64,000 nucleotides of DNA from Xanthoparmelia taractica. Lineage: Eukaryota; Ascomycota; Lecanoromycetes; Lecanorales; Parmeliaceae. The position numbers and the translations under genes were made by a program. The DNA is taken from positions 124,001 to 188,000 of the forward strand of contig MU853182.1 in NCBI GenBank assembly GCA_033085395.1, given 5' to 3'. Below, piece after piece: positions 31,150-43,777 of this stretch (within the stretch, counting starts at the first letter, position 1; each line of letters starts with the position of its first letter). The notes below the pieces were generated by a model. That model was given only the letters and a program-made list of their open reading frames with translations, did not search any database and was not told the DNA's origin.

Positions 31150-34100
31150 CTAAATACTTATGTTGGAACGATAAGCATCATCACCACTTTCAGCTGGCCA
31201 AGTACAACTATCTCGGTAATGAGATTCTCCTTTCTCGGCTCCATGCTCGAGAAGTAGCTGCTGAACATTTTCATGATTGTAAGCGGCAGCCAAATCCCAG
31301 GCAGTAGCCTCGTCGTTCCTCTTAGCATTCACGTTTGCTCCTGCTTCCACCAGCAACCGTACGACATCTTCTTTCCCCATCTTTGCCGCTAAATGTAGCG
31401 CAGTACGGCCGCCGTGGCCTCTTGCATCTATTTCATGATCCACATCAAGGAGCATGCGGACAATGTTCGTATGACCACCCTTGGCAGCGTAGTGAAGGGC
31501 CCTCATTCCTTTGACCGTGGTCGCTGAAATGTCAACCCGTACATCTCCCAGCAGTCGTCGCATTAGTCGTTCATCTCCTACTTGGGCAGCATTGTGAATC
31601 AGCATTATCCCCAAGTTGTCCCGTACGGTTGGGTCTGCACCCATGTCCAGAAGTAACTCTGTAGCCAGTACATGTCTTTGGTCTGACGTGCAATGCAGGG
31701 GGGTGCGTCCGAACGTATTTCTCAAGTCTATGTTCATGCCGGTATCCAAGAGAACCCTGATGCTTTCGCACTCTCCTGCTTCGGCGGCACAGTGAAGCGC
31801 TGGTCCGTACCAATTCGCCTTCGTAGGGTCTGCTCCTCGACTCATAAGTAATTTTACTATCTCCACGTGGCCTGAGGAGGCAGCCTTGATCAGGGCGGTA
31901 GTCCCAATGTGGGTTGGGGCATCAATATCAATGTCTTCCGAGTCTAATATGTTGCATACTGCGGTTTGTAGCCCGAAGTCACAAGCACAATGGAATGAAC
32001 TTTCACTGTTCACTTCATCTGCTTCCCAATATTCCGTCCGATATCCCCGCGAGAACCGTCGAATCTGGGTCGAGAGAGATCGGTGGGGCGGAGAGAAGAG
32101 CAATTTAAATGCCAGTTCGCTGATACGATCCCAGTGTGAAAGGCGTACATGATGCCCCCAATAGTTCGAGGCATAGCGAAGTAAGGGAAAGTCTTTCATT
32201 AAGCTCTCGATTGCAGATTCAGTGTTACAACAACCGCAGACAAAATTGTCGAAGAAAAGGTAGGTAATGCACACCTCGGCAATTTCCTCTTCTCCCGAGG
32301 GAAATATTTCCTCTCGTCGGTCCCGGAAGAACTCTTGCAACGCATAATGTACTAGACGGACACTGGAGCTCTCCCGGTCGACCGTCACTAATCCCAAGCA
32401 ACACTCTATCATCATATTTTGTGAGGGCCGACGTTTTGGGTTGGAGGAGGCATCTCTAGGCTTGACAGCCATTGCCTCACCTAATTCTGCTACAGTCAAC
32501 GACCCCTGGACGTGAGATATCCACAGTAAGACTTTCATGCCCAGTCGCTTTCGGCCCTCAGGCTGCTTTTGGATTCTTGCAAGTGTCTGGTAGAAGGCCT
32601 GGTGCAGGTCATGCGGCATAGTTTGAATTGCATCTTCCATATCCCCAGTGGTGGGCTCATTAATGATAGACTGGATCTGCAAAGCAGGTAGCAGGAACCT
32701 AGATCAAAGTAAGACGGTGCGCGTCAGTGAGTACGGCAACGCAAAGAGAATGGACGGCATACATCTTTTGAGCACGCTTTGCGACTGTCTCGATGAGATG
32801 TTGCCTGAAATCCTTGTCGATAATGTCTGCGTTGCCACTGTCCTCTATCATTCTTCGCAAATACTTCTTCAAATCTGCATCGCTGGCCTGCACAGTGACT
32901 TGGGGGGTTGGGTTGAAGGTCTTCCGAATATCTTCTGGATAAGGGCGACTCGTAATGAACAGCCGGATTCTTGGGTTCTGTTGCAACGTAGCTAGGAAAA
33001 GCATAAAATGTTTCCGCCTCATTGCCTCATCACATTCGTCAAGAGCATCAATAGCAATGAAGACTTGATCGAAGTCTTGACAGACATGTAACAGTGTGAG
33101 CTCGAGATCTTGGAGTTGGGCCTTTCGATTATGGTCTCTGAACTTATCGTAGAGTTCAACTAATGACTTAGGAAGTTCGGACTTCTGCGAAGCAATTTGT
33201 CTCAGTAGGCTTGCGACTACTTGCTCTTGTGACCGACTTCCGCGGTCTCGATAGTCGAAGTATACGAAGGCTATGGCAACTCTGTGGCCAAGGTAATCAT
33301 CTCTTAATCGATCGATGACGAGAGAGCTATTCTATAAGTCAGAATCTACAGGTAGGAACGCAGCAAAGTCGAACAAACGTCATAACGGATTTCCCAGAAC
33401 CTTGGATGCCATGGCCTGAATCAAAAGTCGTAATCAGTACTGCCTTTTCGAGCGGGTGCACAAGCCTCATATCATGTGTCGGGATCGAACACTCTCAAAA
33501 AGAGTAGACGTGGACTCCATCAATACGTACACCATAAGACGCTGGGGGGTTCCACACCCATACGCCAGGTCATGAACTCTTGAGTATTTATCAGCCACTC
33601 CCCAGTACCTGCTACGCGTGGCATCCTAATGGCGTTATGTTTGCTCTCATCCTCAAAAGTCGAAATCCAGTCCAGGGTCTTTTCACGTTCAAAGGTTTGG
33701 TGGTGGTTTTGCAACATGTAAGTCTGCTCTGCATCGCTTGCGAATTAGTTCTAAGAATGTCTCGGATGATGCAAAAGTTCGATAGGCGCGGGAGGAAAGA
33801 GCCAGAGCCAAAGAACATTCGTGGGAGGGTGCATGGGCGCAAAGGAGTTCCTTCACTTCAGAGCAAAGCACAGAATAATTGTGTCACAATACCTTTGACT
33901 GTGAGTTCGAGCGATGCTGTGCTATTATTGATCTCCGTCATCAACTGGAAAGTCTCCAATTGACTCCGTAAGACTTGAGTGACTTCCTCAGACGTCTTCG
34001 AGAGTAGTGCACTTGTAAAGTCAGACATTGATCGAGCCTGGGGGTAGGGAAGACCACCAGAGCCTTACCATTCATCAATTGCCATGGCAAATTGAATGCA

Positions 34101-34475
34101 TTGGGCAATTGCCCTTATATCTTGCACTGACTGACGGTGTTCCTTTTCGGCCAGAGGCCACAAAGCTCGGTGCAAGCGACCCTTTGCGGCAGCATCTAAC
34201 TTCTTGCATAGTATTTCCAGCTTGGTCCTGCATGCACCGGTGCTGGACATTAGGACCGAGGTCTCATCGAATGACTGCCCTTTGGCACTGTCGCTACGGA
34301 GGAATCCGTCAAGGCGACAGAGGGCACGGTGGAGAAGCTGAAGTTCAGTGGCAAGCGAGTGGGCAGCCTCGCTGGCGTGCTTGTACTCATGAAAATATTG
34401 TTGGGTCAGTTTCAATGTCTGGGCTGTCAAGGCGACCAAACTAGTGATCCCAACAGCCAAGGAAAATGGATCCAT
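31150..34475 (-). CDS. NLR-like STAND protein: fungal N-terminal domain, NACHT, ankyrin repeats
   Basis: Six exons: 34475-34069, 34011-33893, 33728-33531, 33415-33379, 33326-32763 and 32698-31150, all in phase, giving 957 residues. The N-terminus (MDPFSLAVGITSLVALTAQT) and following helices match the fungal STAND N-terminal domain related to HeLo-type cell-death modules. A linker (TLDWISTFED) leads to NACHT: P-loop HGIQGSGKSVMT near 243, Walker B FIAIDALDECDE near 347, and the sensor-like LFITSRP. A winged-helix-like part follows (LLWISHVQGSLTVAELGEAM), then about seven ankyrin repeats from about 680 to 930, several near consensus (GRTALHLAAKMGKEDVVRLL). Such proteins sense ligands through the repeats and signal nonself recognition or cell death. 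All nucleotide-binding motifs are intact. The ligand is unknown. Confidence 0.9.
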
Positions 34476-36530
34476 GACTTCGAAGTAGCACTGGCGTTGA
34501 TGGACGATTCCTGTAATTGATGGTGAAAGTAGACATGTACTTGTGCGTAATATACTAGTGGTCGCGTCTTGGCTAATGGCGACCGCTTATTCGTTGGATG
34601 GAGTGTACAATGTACATTGGGCAACCGCGAACATGGGCATTTCTGATACGGTTTGCATTTGTATGTCCGGCCTGTAAGTCCCCACATATATATGTGTCTC
34701 TATATATAGCCATACGGAATAGACTGTCTAAAAGCTTCTTCAAGTATTCATCCATCTTTAATATCTTTTCTGACTGATTTCTACCCGCATAGATGCTCAA
34801 GCATATAGCTTTTTTCTGCCGTCAGCCGCACCGAGAGGATGCAGGATCTTGGTGATACTTGCGGCTTTCAGACAGAAGATGTCAGTCGCGACTCGCATTA
34901 CCATTGATAGGGAACATAAGAAGCGAGGGTCAACAAAGGAAGGCAATCGGATTTTCTCGCTGGGCCAGACACGGTTGCCCGATAAATTGAAAAGCTTTCT
35001 CTCTAGATGATTGGAACAAACACAGTAGCAGTCAGCTCACAAGCGAGATCTGCCTGTGGATGTATCCTCCTCACGCTGCCATTATCATGGGATTGCAGGA
35101 AGCCTACGGGAGGCTGAGGATACCTAATGTTCGAGAAGCTTTAAAAGCCGTCCGTAGACTGTACACATTAGCCAATGCTGACGGTAGAATTGAGGATGTA
35201 GAAGCACATTGAAAGATTAAGGCTTGATGGACCTTGTAGCAGGAATGATCAAGTGGCCCTATGGAATCTGAGACGGAGTACGTTCACAGAACAGCGCAAC
35301 ACCAGCAAGGGTGGGTTCTACGGCTTTTCGATACATCCTGATGCGTATGAGGAGTGATTTGCCCGATGACGGCTTGAGAGGTCACCTAGGGAGGCAACGC
35401 TTCGTAGCTATTTTAATATATATTGCAGGTGAAGGTTAGAGAGCGTTTTTCGTGTCATCAGCTGACCTCACTACAACTTCAAGATAGACTGGTCTCCGGC
35501 TTGAATGTTTGAGATGCGGTAATGAATTTACTGGCCCGCAAGAAAAGGCTTGAATTCGGCCTTGGCCTACATATACTTTACTTGGATAATTGAAGACAGC
35601 GCTGTCAGGACCACTTTTCCCTTCATCTACCTTACGGACTAAGATCGAGAGACTAAGGATCTGTGAGAGGCGCGCTTGCATTCGAGCCTGTCCTTCACTT
35701 TATCCTTCGCTGTCCGACGGTTGGGGAGCTTCGAGAATCAAGAAGCCCAAAGAAGACCAGCCATTATTCCAAGCTATTTCCAAATTGCGCGTTTCTTTAA
35801 GGAGTGGAAGCTTGTCCTTTGCTGTCAACTACCAAGACGAAGCGCACTGCTCGTTTTTAAAGGTTATTGGCCTTCCAATTGTCGCTCTTCTAAAGATGCA
35901 AGCGCCACATGTAAGGTACATAGACCCCCTCGGCATGAGGGTGAACGCCAGCACTCACAAACGTACTTCTACCGCTCTAAGGAGTAATGGAGATCATAAC
36001 CGATTGCTTTGGTCAAGATTCGACCCTCGCATCATGCTAGAGTCGAGAGCTGCGAATGGTATCTATTTCCCGCTCCTTCATTCCGTTCAATTGCGTACCT
36101 CGTCTCTCTGCTACCCGCTTTGCTTCTCGATATTGCAGGCTTTGTCAATTCTCTCTATCCCCGGTAGTCTTAGCGCAGTAGCGTAAGACTCCTCAACGTT
36201 CTTCATCTACGCAGATAGGCCGATTCGACCATGGCTGCGTCGATGTGTACTCGCTATTTCAGACACTGCTCTTGATTCGTTTCCATATATCCACCCTGGG
36301 TTCCTCTCGGTGATCGAATCTTGTAAGAACCGGATCAGGTTAGGCAGACCAGAGGTTACAATGGCTTCGAATGGCAAAGCAAACCCGGTCATGACTGTGA
36401 AGAGGTGCAAGACGGGAGGGCAGCATGTCGACAAGCTGCAATTGGGTCGTACGAGTACGATGAGATCTGTGTCCTAGTACCACTGTCAACCCGCACATAC
36501 CATGCCAGCTTGGACGCCGACTATGATTAA

Positions 36531-36785
36531 ATGACTGCAACCCTCGTATGCAACGGCACAGCTATTGCCTTCAACTTCGACACCAATGTCTGCCCACCGA
36601 GCGTATCGACGGCAACAGCTATCCTCGACATGCTGCACATGACATTTGCGCAGAGTTTAGGTGTCTTTTTTGGGCAGCCAATGGAAGACTTCACATCGTG
36701 TGCGAACATCGATTTGACATCGATAGATAATACTGTAAGCAATGGCACGTCGAGCAACGTAACAAACGTGATGGGCTCAGCTTAA
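36531..36785 (+). pseudogene. Possible remnant of a cell-surface protein gene
   Basis: An 84-codon frame contains CNGTAIAFNFDTNVCPP and several N-x-T sites. In another frame just after it (36777-36863) the sequence reads ASGAGALTASPVCWLLVSGF, which looks like a C-terminal GPI-attachment signal. A frame break between the two would make this a decayed GPI-anchored protein. No N-terminal exon or signal peptide was found, and I recognise no family. Confidence 0.2.
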
Positions 36786-37910
36786 GTCGCGCAGCGTTCG
36801 CAAGTGGTGCAGGAGCTTTGACGGCGAGCCCGGTGTGCTGGCTTTTAGTGAGCGGTTTTTGAGACCTGCGAAGTTACGCTTGCTTTCCAGGGGCTGCGGT
36901 GCAAGCAGTCAGTATACATGAGTACTAATGCAGGTGGGTGCCAAAGCGCATTCTGCACGGAGATTATAGATCATAGATACTGCGTTGGGAAGGGGGAATG
37001 AGGCTCCATAAATCACTCAATGACCCTGCTCAGCTGTCAGATTGCATCATCCAGTCACAGGCAGGCTGGAACTGCCTCTTTGAAGTAGTAGGACACCAAG
37101 GATGGAGGATGATCATTCTGCGGCCTGAGCTCGGCGCTTTTTATTAATGATGTGAGCTGGAGCAAGCAGACGAGGGCTTATCAGCGACCGAGAGGGTGTG
37201 TATCTGCCACATCCCTGTAGTAGTACCCGTACCGTAATGAAGCTAAGGTGGGAGCATCTTCCAATGGCGATCTGAAGCTTGTTTTTCCCTTCCAAGGCAA
37301 GAGGGGCTTGCTGTTGCACAATGCCATTCTATGGATATACAAGTACATGATGGCCGATTTACCGATTTGGAAATGGGCTCAAAATACGCACAGGGTCAGA
37401 TTCTGTAAGTGATGAGTATGGTCAGCTGTTGAGCAAATGAGGCCTTTGAGGCAATTCTCTCTCAGCATCATGTGTGTGTGTTTTCGCGGGCAGAAAGACG
37501 CCGAGCTCCGGGGAAATAAAGAGCGAGTTAGCTAGATGTGCTGTCTCTTTCTGGTAGTTCGGCAAGGGAAGCTGGTGTAGCTATCTCTGTACACTTTACT
37601 TTTTTACATACTTTCACATTGAAGGGTATTATAATTGGTGCTATCGACCGGTCTCGCGGCGATTCTTTGAGCGCATCCTTTACCCCGCCGCATGTCGGTG
37701 ACGAGATATGATACCGTATAACAAGCAGCGTAAAGTAAGTCAGTCCCACGCATATCCCGTAATACAGTAATCATCCAGGATTTTGGTGATTGATGAGTCA
37801 AATGAACATATCTCTTTTCGAACAAACATAAGCCTGACATCTCCCTGCGACATATTATTATTCTATGAGGCAATAAATCCTCAACATGTCTCGTGCAGGC
37901 CAGCATAATA

Positions 37911-37915
37911 ATACC

Positions 37916-37949
<34 letters not shown>
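37911..37949. repeat. (TAA)n microsatellite
   Basis: About 12 TAA/AAT units with flanking interrupted copies. Confidence 0.95.
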
Positions 37950-37951
<2 letters not shown>

Positions 37952-38388
37952 CATAATAAGAATTAATCAGTGAAAATTAATGAGCTCGATCACCAACAAA
38001 GCTGTGAAGCCTACCTTACCTTACCTACTGGAGCTTCAAAGCGTTTGTAAAATTGGCTTGTACTTCGTATCCGAGAGGTTGACTGAGGGACATTAGCCGT
38101 AATCTAAATCTAAATCCTTGTCAGACCCCCAAATCCCGCCCAATCCCGACAGGTGTTTTGCTTGCGTGTGTACAAAAAAGTAGGCTGAGAATGTAGCCCG
38201 AGTGAGGGATTATTTAGTTATTTGCTTGATTTTTTTTTTCGCGCCAATTTAAACGGTTTTAAAAAACTCACTTTGGAGGGTGAATTGGCCAATCAGGAAG
38301 CGGAACAGCTCAAGCTAGCTGATTGTGAGACGGTAAACTATAAGACCTTCTGTCCAGCTCGCTCCAACTTTCTGCTTCACCTCTCCAC

Positions 38389-38470
38389 TCCGCTTTGCTT
38401 TTTCTTTTCTTTCCACCCCCCCCCGCCCCCCTCACCTCCCCTCCAAACACCACCTCGGTGCCATCACCAC
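38389..38470 (+). promoter_or_regulatory. Pyrimidine-rich tract before the H+-ATPase start
   Basis: An almost pure C/T stretch ends 44 bp before the ATG 38514. CT-rich tracts near the transcription start are typical of strongly expressed filamentous-fungal genes. Confidence 0.5.
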
Positions 38471-38513
38471 CTAACATCCTGTTATTGCAGTATCTATTAC
38501 CCTAGAAGCTGCA

Positions 38514-41500
38514 ATGGCTCCTCCCGACGACAACGCTACCGATAATTCGGCGGAAAATCACCTTCGTTTCGATGAGCCAAAGTTCGACACCGAAGGTGAA
38601 AGTGGTCGCAAACAATCCGGCGCAGAACACAAATCTTCCATCTACGCCAAACCAGACCTGGAAAACGGCGAGGAGTATGCTAATCTTGTCGCTTATATCT
38701 CCTCTTACTATGAAGGTCCCCGAAGAAAGTCGATCATATCCATGGAGGCTGGCGATGTTAAGAAGCCGTGGTGGAAATTCTGGTCTCGCGGTCCCAAAGC
38801 CGAGGGTGGCGATGGCATTATGGAGATTCCTGATGATGTGAGCTACACGTCGTCAAATCCTCAACACGACTCGTAACTGACGCGATTCCCAGTGGCTCGA
38901 GGCCGACATTAAGCAGGGTATCTCTAATACCGAGGTCGAGAATCGTCGCAAAAAGACCGGGTTCAACGAGTTGGTCAGTACTAGATCGGTGCCCTCCGTG
39001 ACGCGATCCATGCTGACTGGCCTTTGAAAGACGACGGAGAAAGAGAACATGTTTCTCAAGGTATGCACGCGAAACCTTAGAGCACTTCGAAAATCAGCTC
39101 CTGACAATCGCAGTTCTTGTCCTACTTCACGGGTCCCATTCTCTATGGTAAGAGTCCATTGCCAAGCCGATGGCGACACCGGTTAACATGAAGCTTAGTC
39201 ATGGAAATCGCTGTCCTGCTCGCTGCCGGTCTACGTGACTGGATTGATTTTGGTGTCATCATCGCTATCCTTCTCCTTAACGCTACTGTCGGTTGGTACC
39301 AAGAAAAACAGGCTGCGGATGTCGTTGCATCTCTCAAGGGTGACATTGCCATGAGAGCTACAGTGGTTCGTAACGGCAAAGAAGAAGACGTCAAGGCTCG
39401 GGAGCTTGTTCCTGGTGATATCGTATGTTCTGTTTCCTTTCGATATACCCACATGAATTCACAATGTGCAGATCATCATCGAAGAAGGCCAGGTCATCCC
39501 AGCTGACGCCCGATTGATCTGTAACTACGAAACTCCAGAGGCCTTTGAGGAATACAAAGAGTTGATGCGTCAAGAACTCAACGAGCCTTCCGAAAAGAAG
39601 GCAGGGGCCGAGGAGGACGAGGAGGAGGAGAAGCATCATGGTCATGCTCTGATTGCCGCCGATCAGTCCGCTATCACTGGAGAGTCCTTGGCCGTCGACA
39701 AATTCATGGGCGATACCGCATATTACACTACTGGCTGCAAGCGTGGAAAAGCCTACGCTGTGGTTACTGCACCTGCCAGGACCTCTTTCGTCGGCCGAAC
39801 TGCTACGTTGGTCCAAGGTGCCAAAGATCAAGGCCATTTTAAAGCTATCATGAACTCGATCGGCACTGCGCTCCTTGTCATTGTCGTAGCTTGGATCTTG
39901 ATCTCCTGGATTGGTGGTTTCTTCCATCATCTCAATATTGCTACTCCCGAAAAAGGCTCTACGAATCTGCTCCACTATGTCTTGATTTTACTGATCGTCG
40001 GTGTCCCCGTTGGTCTACCAGTCGTGACTACTACTACTTTGGCTGTTGGTGCTGCATATTTGGCAAAGGATAAAGCAATTGTTCAGAAATTGACCGCTAT
40101 CGAGTCGTTGGCAGTATGTTTACTTTCTGGAGTATGCGGATTCGGGTATGCTAATCGCAAATCTTAGGGTGTCGATGTCCTTTGCTCTGACAAAACCGGT
40201 ACCCTTACAGCTAACCAGCTATCCATCCGCGAGCCTTACGTCGCAGAAGATGTCGACGTCAACTGGATGATGGCAGTCGCGGTTCTTGCCTCCTCTCACA
40301 ATATTAAATCGCTGGACCCTATCGACAAAGTCACCATCCTTACCCTCAAGCGCTATCCCAAAGCACGAGAAATTCTGGAGCAGGGCTGGAAGACGCAGAA
40401 ATACACTCCCTTTGACCCTGTCTCAAAGCGTATTACTACCGAATGTACGTGCGATGGTCACAATTACATTGCTGCAAAGGGTGCACCGAAAGCTATTCTC
40501 AGCCTTTCAGAGTGCAGTCAAGAGACTGCAGATCTGTTCAAGAACAAGGCTGCTGAATTCGCTCGTAGAGGTTTCCGATCCCTGGGCGTAGCTGTCAAGA
40601 AGGATAACGAGCCCTGGGAGCTACTCGGCATGTTGTCTATGTTCGATCCTCCCCGTGAAGATACCGCTCAGACCATCGCTGAGGCTCAATTCCTTGGTCT
40701 TCAGGTCAAGATGCTTACAGGTGATGCTATCGCTATTGCCAAAGAAACCTGCAAGATGTTGGCTCTAGGTACTAAAGTCTACAACTCCGACAGACTGATT
40801 CACGGTGGTCTTAGCGGCACAACTCAACACGATCTCGTGGAGAGAGCCGATGGTTTCGCTGAAGTCTTCCCCGAACATAAGTACCAAGTTGTCGAGATGA
40901 TCCAACAGCGAGGACATCTCACTGCCATGACAGGTGACGGAGTGAACGACGCGCCTTCTCTCAAGAAGTCTGATTGTGGTATTGCTGTAGAGGGTGCTTC
41001 GGAAGCCGCGCAAGCCGCCGCCGATATCGTCTTCCTTGCACCCGGTCTCAGCACGATCGTCAGCGCCATTAAGATCGCGCGACAGATTTTCCAGCGTATG
41101 AAAGCCTATATCCAATACCGTATTGCTCTCTGCTTCCATCTGGAAATCTACTTGGTTACCTCAATGGTCATCATTAACGAGACTATCGGTGTCGAACTTA
41201 TCGTCTTCCTTGCTCTGTTCGCTGATTTGGCGACCATTGCTGTGGCCTACGACAATGCTCATTTCGAAGCTCGCCCTGTGGAATGGCAGTTGCCAAAGAT
41301 CTGGGTTATCAGTGTTACTATGGGAGCTTTGCTTGCACTAGGCACCTGGGTTATCCGTGGCTCTATGTTCCTTCCAAACGGAGGTGTCATCGAGAACTTC
41401 GGGAATGTTCAAGAAGTGCTGTTCCTGGAAGTCTCTTTGACCGAAAATTGGCTCATCTTCGTTACCCGTGGTGGTCAGACCTGGCCTTCTTGGCAACTTG

Positions 41501-41936
41501 TTGCCGCCATCTTTGGTGTCGATGTCCTGTCAACTTTGTTCTGTGTCTTTGGATGGCTCTCCGGAGAGGGTTATGCCTCGGATCCTCGCGACCGCGCCCA
41601 TCTCAACCCGAACGGTCGCACGAGCGTTGTGACTGCCGTTGTCATCTGGGCTTACTCGATCGGTGTCACCGTAAGTTCAATCCAGTTGAACATAGTTTAT
41701 CATCTTACTGACTCTGTACGCTGCTCCAGATCGTCATCGCCATCATCTACTTCCTAATGAACCAAATCGAATGGCTCGACAACCTCGGCCGCAAGAGCCG
41801 TAGCCGCAGCGATACGCAGATGGAGAACATTCTCGGTCATCTCAGCAAGGTCGCCATTGAGCACGAGCGCGACGACAAGGGTGGCAGCCGCTGGCACTTG
41901 GGCACGAGGGCTACGGAGGCCGAGATGGACGAATAG
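38514..41936 (+). CDS. Plasma-membrane H+-ATPase (P3A-type)
   Basis: Eight exons: 38514-38837, 38893-38973, 39031-39060 (30 nt), 39114-39147 (34 nt), 39199-39422, 39472-40113, 40168-41670 and 41730-41936, giving 1014 residues. The pump exports protons with ATP and energises nutrient uptake. Motifs: DQSAITGES (actuator), VGVPVGLPVV (membrane helix 4), CSDKTGTLT with the phosphorylated Asp near residue 453, KGAPKAI, and MTGDGVNDAPSLKKSD. Between PADARLI and the TGES loop it carries about 45 extra residues, strongly acidic (EEDEEEEKHHGH), absent from the classic Pma1 form, and the C-terminal regulatory tail is also different (VAIEHERDD). It therefore fits the second, Pma2-like pump group of filamentous fungi. 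Exons are densely split at the 5' end. Confidence 0.95.
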
Positions 41937-43777
41937 AAGGAGCGCGTCACACAGGTGGGGGGGGATCAGACGTGCGTGTCTTTTCTAAACCGCTCGCAGT
42001 CTGAGGAGTATATTGGCAGGGTGGCTGATTGTCCTTTTCCCTTTTTTGCTTCCTGAGATCCTATTCTTGTCGATACAGTGGATACAACCTAAGATAAATC
42101 AAGGAGATTGCTGAAAGGATACAAGACTGTTTGACTGGAAATAAAGAAGATGTTTGGATGCCGATATATAAAGCCCGGATGCTAGCTTCTTCAGCAGAGC
42201 TCAAAATATGGACAATTCAAGGTCTCCTTCTATTCATGCCATTATATCTATCCAGCAAAACATACGCCTATACTGTCTTATTTTGAGGGCTGCAATTCGG
42301 ATGTGTACCAGCGTACTATCACATTCGTCTACTCTGATATCCCTGCCCCCTCCCCGTGTCCTCGAACCTGGTGCACTTCTCTGATCACTTCGGATTTCCA
42401 AAGTCGCTCTTTCCTTTTCCTCCTCTCGTTCTTCAACTCTGCACTTCCAGCCCAGCGCATCTCAACCAACATCTTAAGGCGGATTGCTCGTAAGATGTTA
42501 CATCATATCATCCGTGGGAGGCTTTTTCGGGTCCGGAGACCAGCCAATTGGGTCAATGGACGCGTTACGTACGTACATGCGGGTTGCGATGCTTGTATTT
42601 ATTTTGATGTTTCGCTGCTGGAAAGTGACGTCTTCGCTTGGATTGGTGTGAGAGGCAGGCAGGTAGGCAGGCATCTGTACTTTAGAGTATTTAGCGAAAT
42701 CATCGACTATTGCTAGAGAGAACTGTAATTTGTTAGAGGGGCATTTTAATTGCTCGCTCCAGTCAAGGCTTCTGGGCCTGATCGAGGGCAAGCGGTGGGT
42801 GTTGATTGTGTGGATGCATTTTGTGGTTATCGTTGCAAGATATTACGCCTGGTCAGGAAGAGCGGTGGGCACTGGTTGTGTATCTCGATGATATGTGAGT
42901 CTCGTTAAAGACATGGTACAACATGTGCAGGCGGATTCTGACAGATATGTGCAGGAGTCCTTGCTGCAGGGGTTGGATTGTGACTTTGGTTTTATTGCTG
43001 GTTGTGATCAAGAGCGGATATAGTATTTCAATGGTCCGTTATGGTGGCGGACGGATGGGATGGCACTGATTATAGGAAGATGTTGTACGGTTCATAAAAT
43101 GTCTGGATATCATGAAGAGTCCTGGAGAGATATTGCCCTGCTTGGATGTCCAGTAACTATAGAGGAAATTGTCAAGTAGTACAGTGAGTTTGAGACTGAA
43201 CAATCAGGAGCGAACCCGGGGAAATCGACCCGTGCAAACATTCATGTTTCACAGTCCAAGTTTCGTTTCTTTGCAGACAAGTGTATCGGATTTGTTCGGG
43301 GGGTTTCTGATCCTACTCAAAACAGCCTGTGTTGGATTCAAATCGCACCAGCTGGTTCTCGAGGCTTCATTCTGGGGATTATCAAGCTGGTATGTTCCAT
43401 TGTCTCTGTACTTGATTAGACACACTGACATTGCGAACCGGCATCACAGTTGGGATGTATACAAAGCTTCAACAAGTCCGTCCAGGTGAAGTTGTGAAGA
43501 AGAGAAGGAGAGTTCGGGCTGCGGCCAGGCACAAAATCACGTGTGCTGCTGCAAGGACCCTGAAACCTTGCCTGATCCAGAACTCATAACCACGGAGGCG
43601 GGCGATAACACTTGCCATCTTCCTTGACACCAACTTAAAAGAGAATATCCCAATCAACTCGGCGAGTGATAGCAAACATGGCTTTCACTGCCCAGAGGAA
43701 CGCCGTCGGAAGATCTCAATTGTCCTAGATTCCTACATTTCCTAACGCATCCACCGTCATCCCGAACACCGAACAGA
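41937..43777. other. Intergenic, no gene seen
   Basis: About 1.8 kb after the H+-ATPase. Short frames only; no motif recognised on either strand. The right end is the promoter of the next gene. Confidence 0.5.

Larger units (their letters stand above)
34476..38513. other. 4-kb gene-poor region
   Basis: No gene is firmly supported. It contains many short unrelated frames, one ORF with secretory/GPI-like features at 36531-36785 (listed separately), a TAA microsatellite near 37914 and the promoter of the H+-ATPase gene at its right end, with a strongly pyrimidine-rich tract at 38389-38470. Confidence 0.45.

Noticed and set aside
35590..36186. 198-codon plus-strand frame in the gene-poor block
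   Set aside because: No recognisable domain, overlapping equally long frames in other phases; treated as chance.
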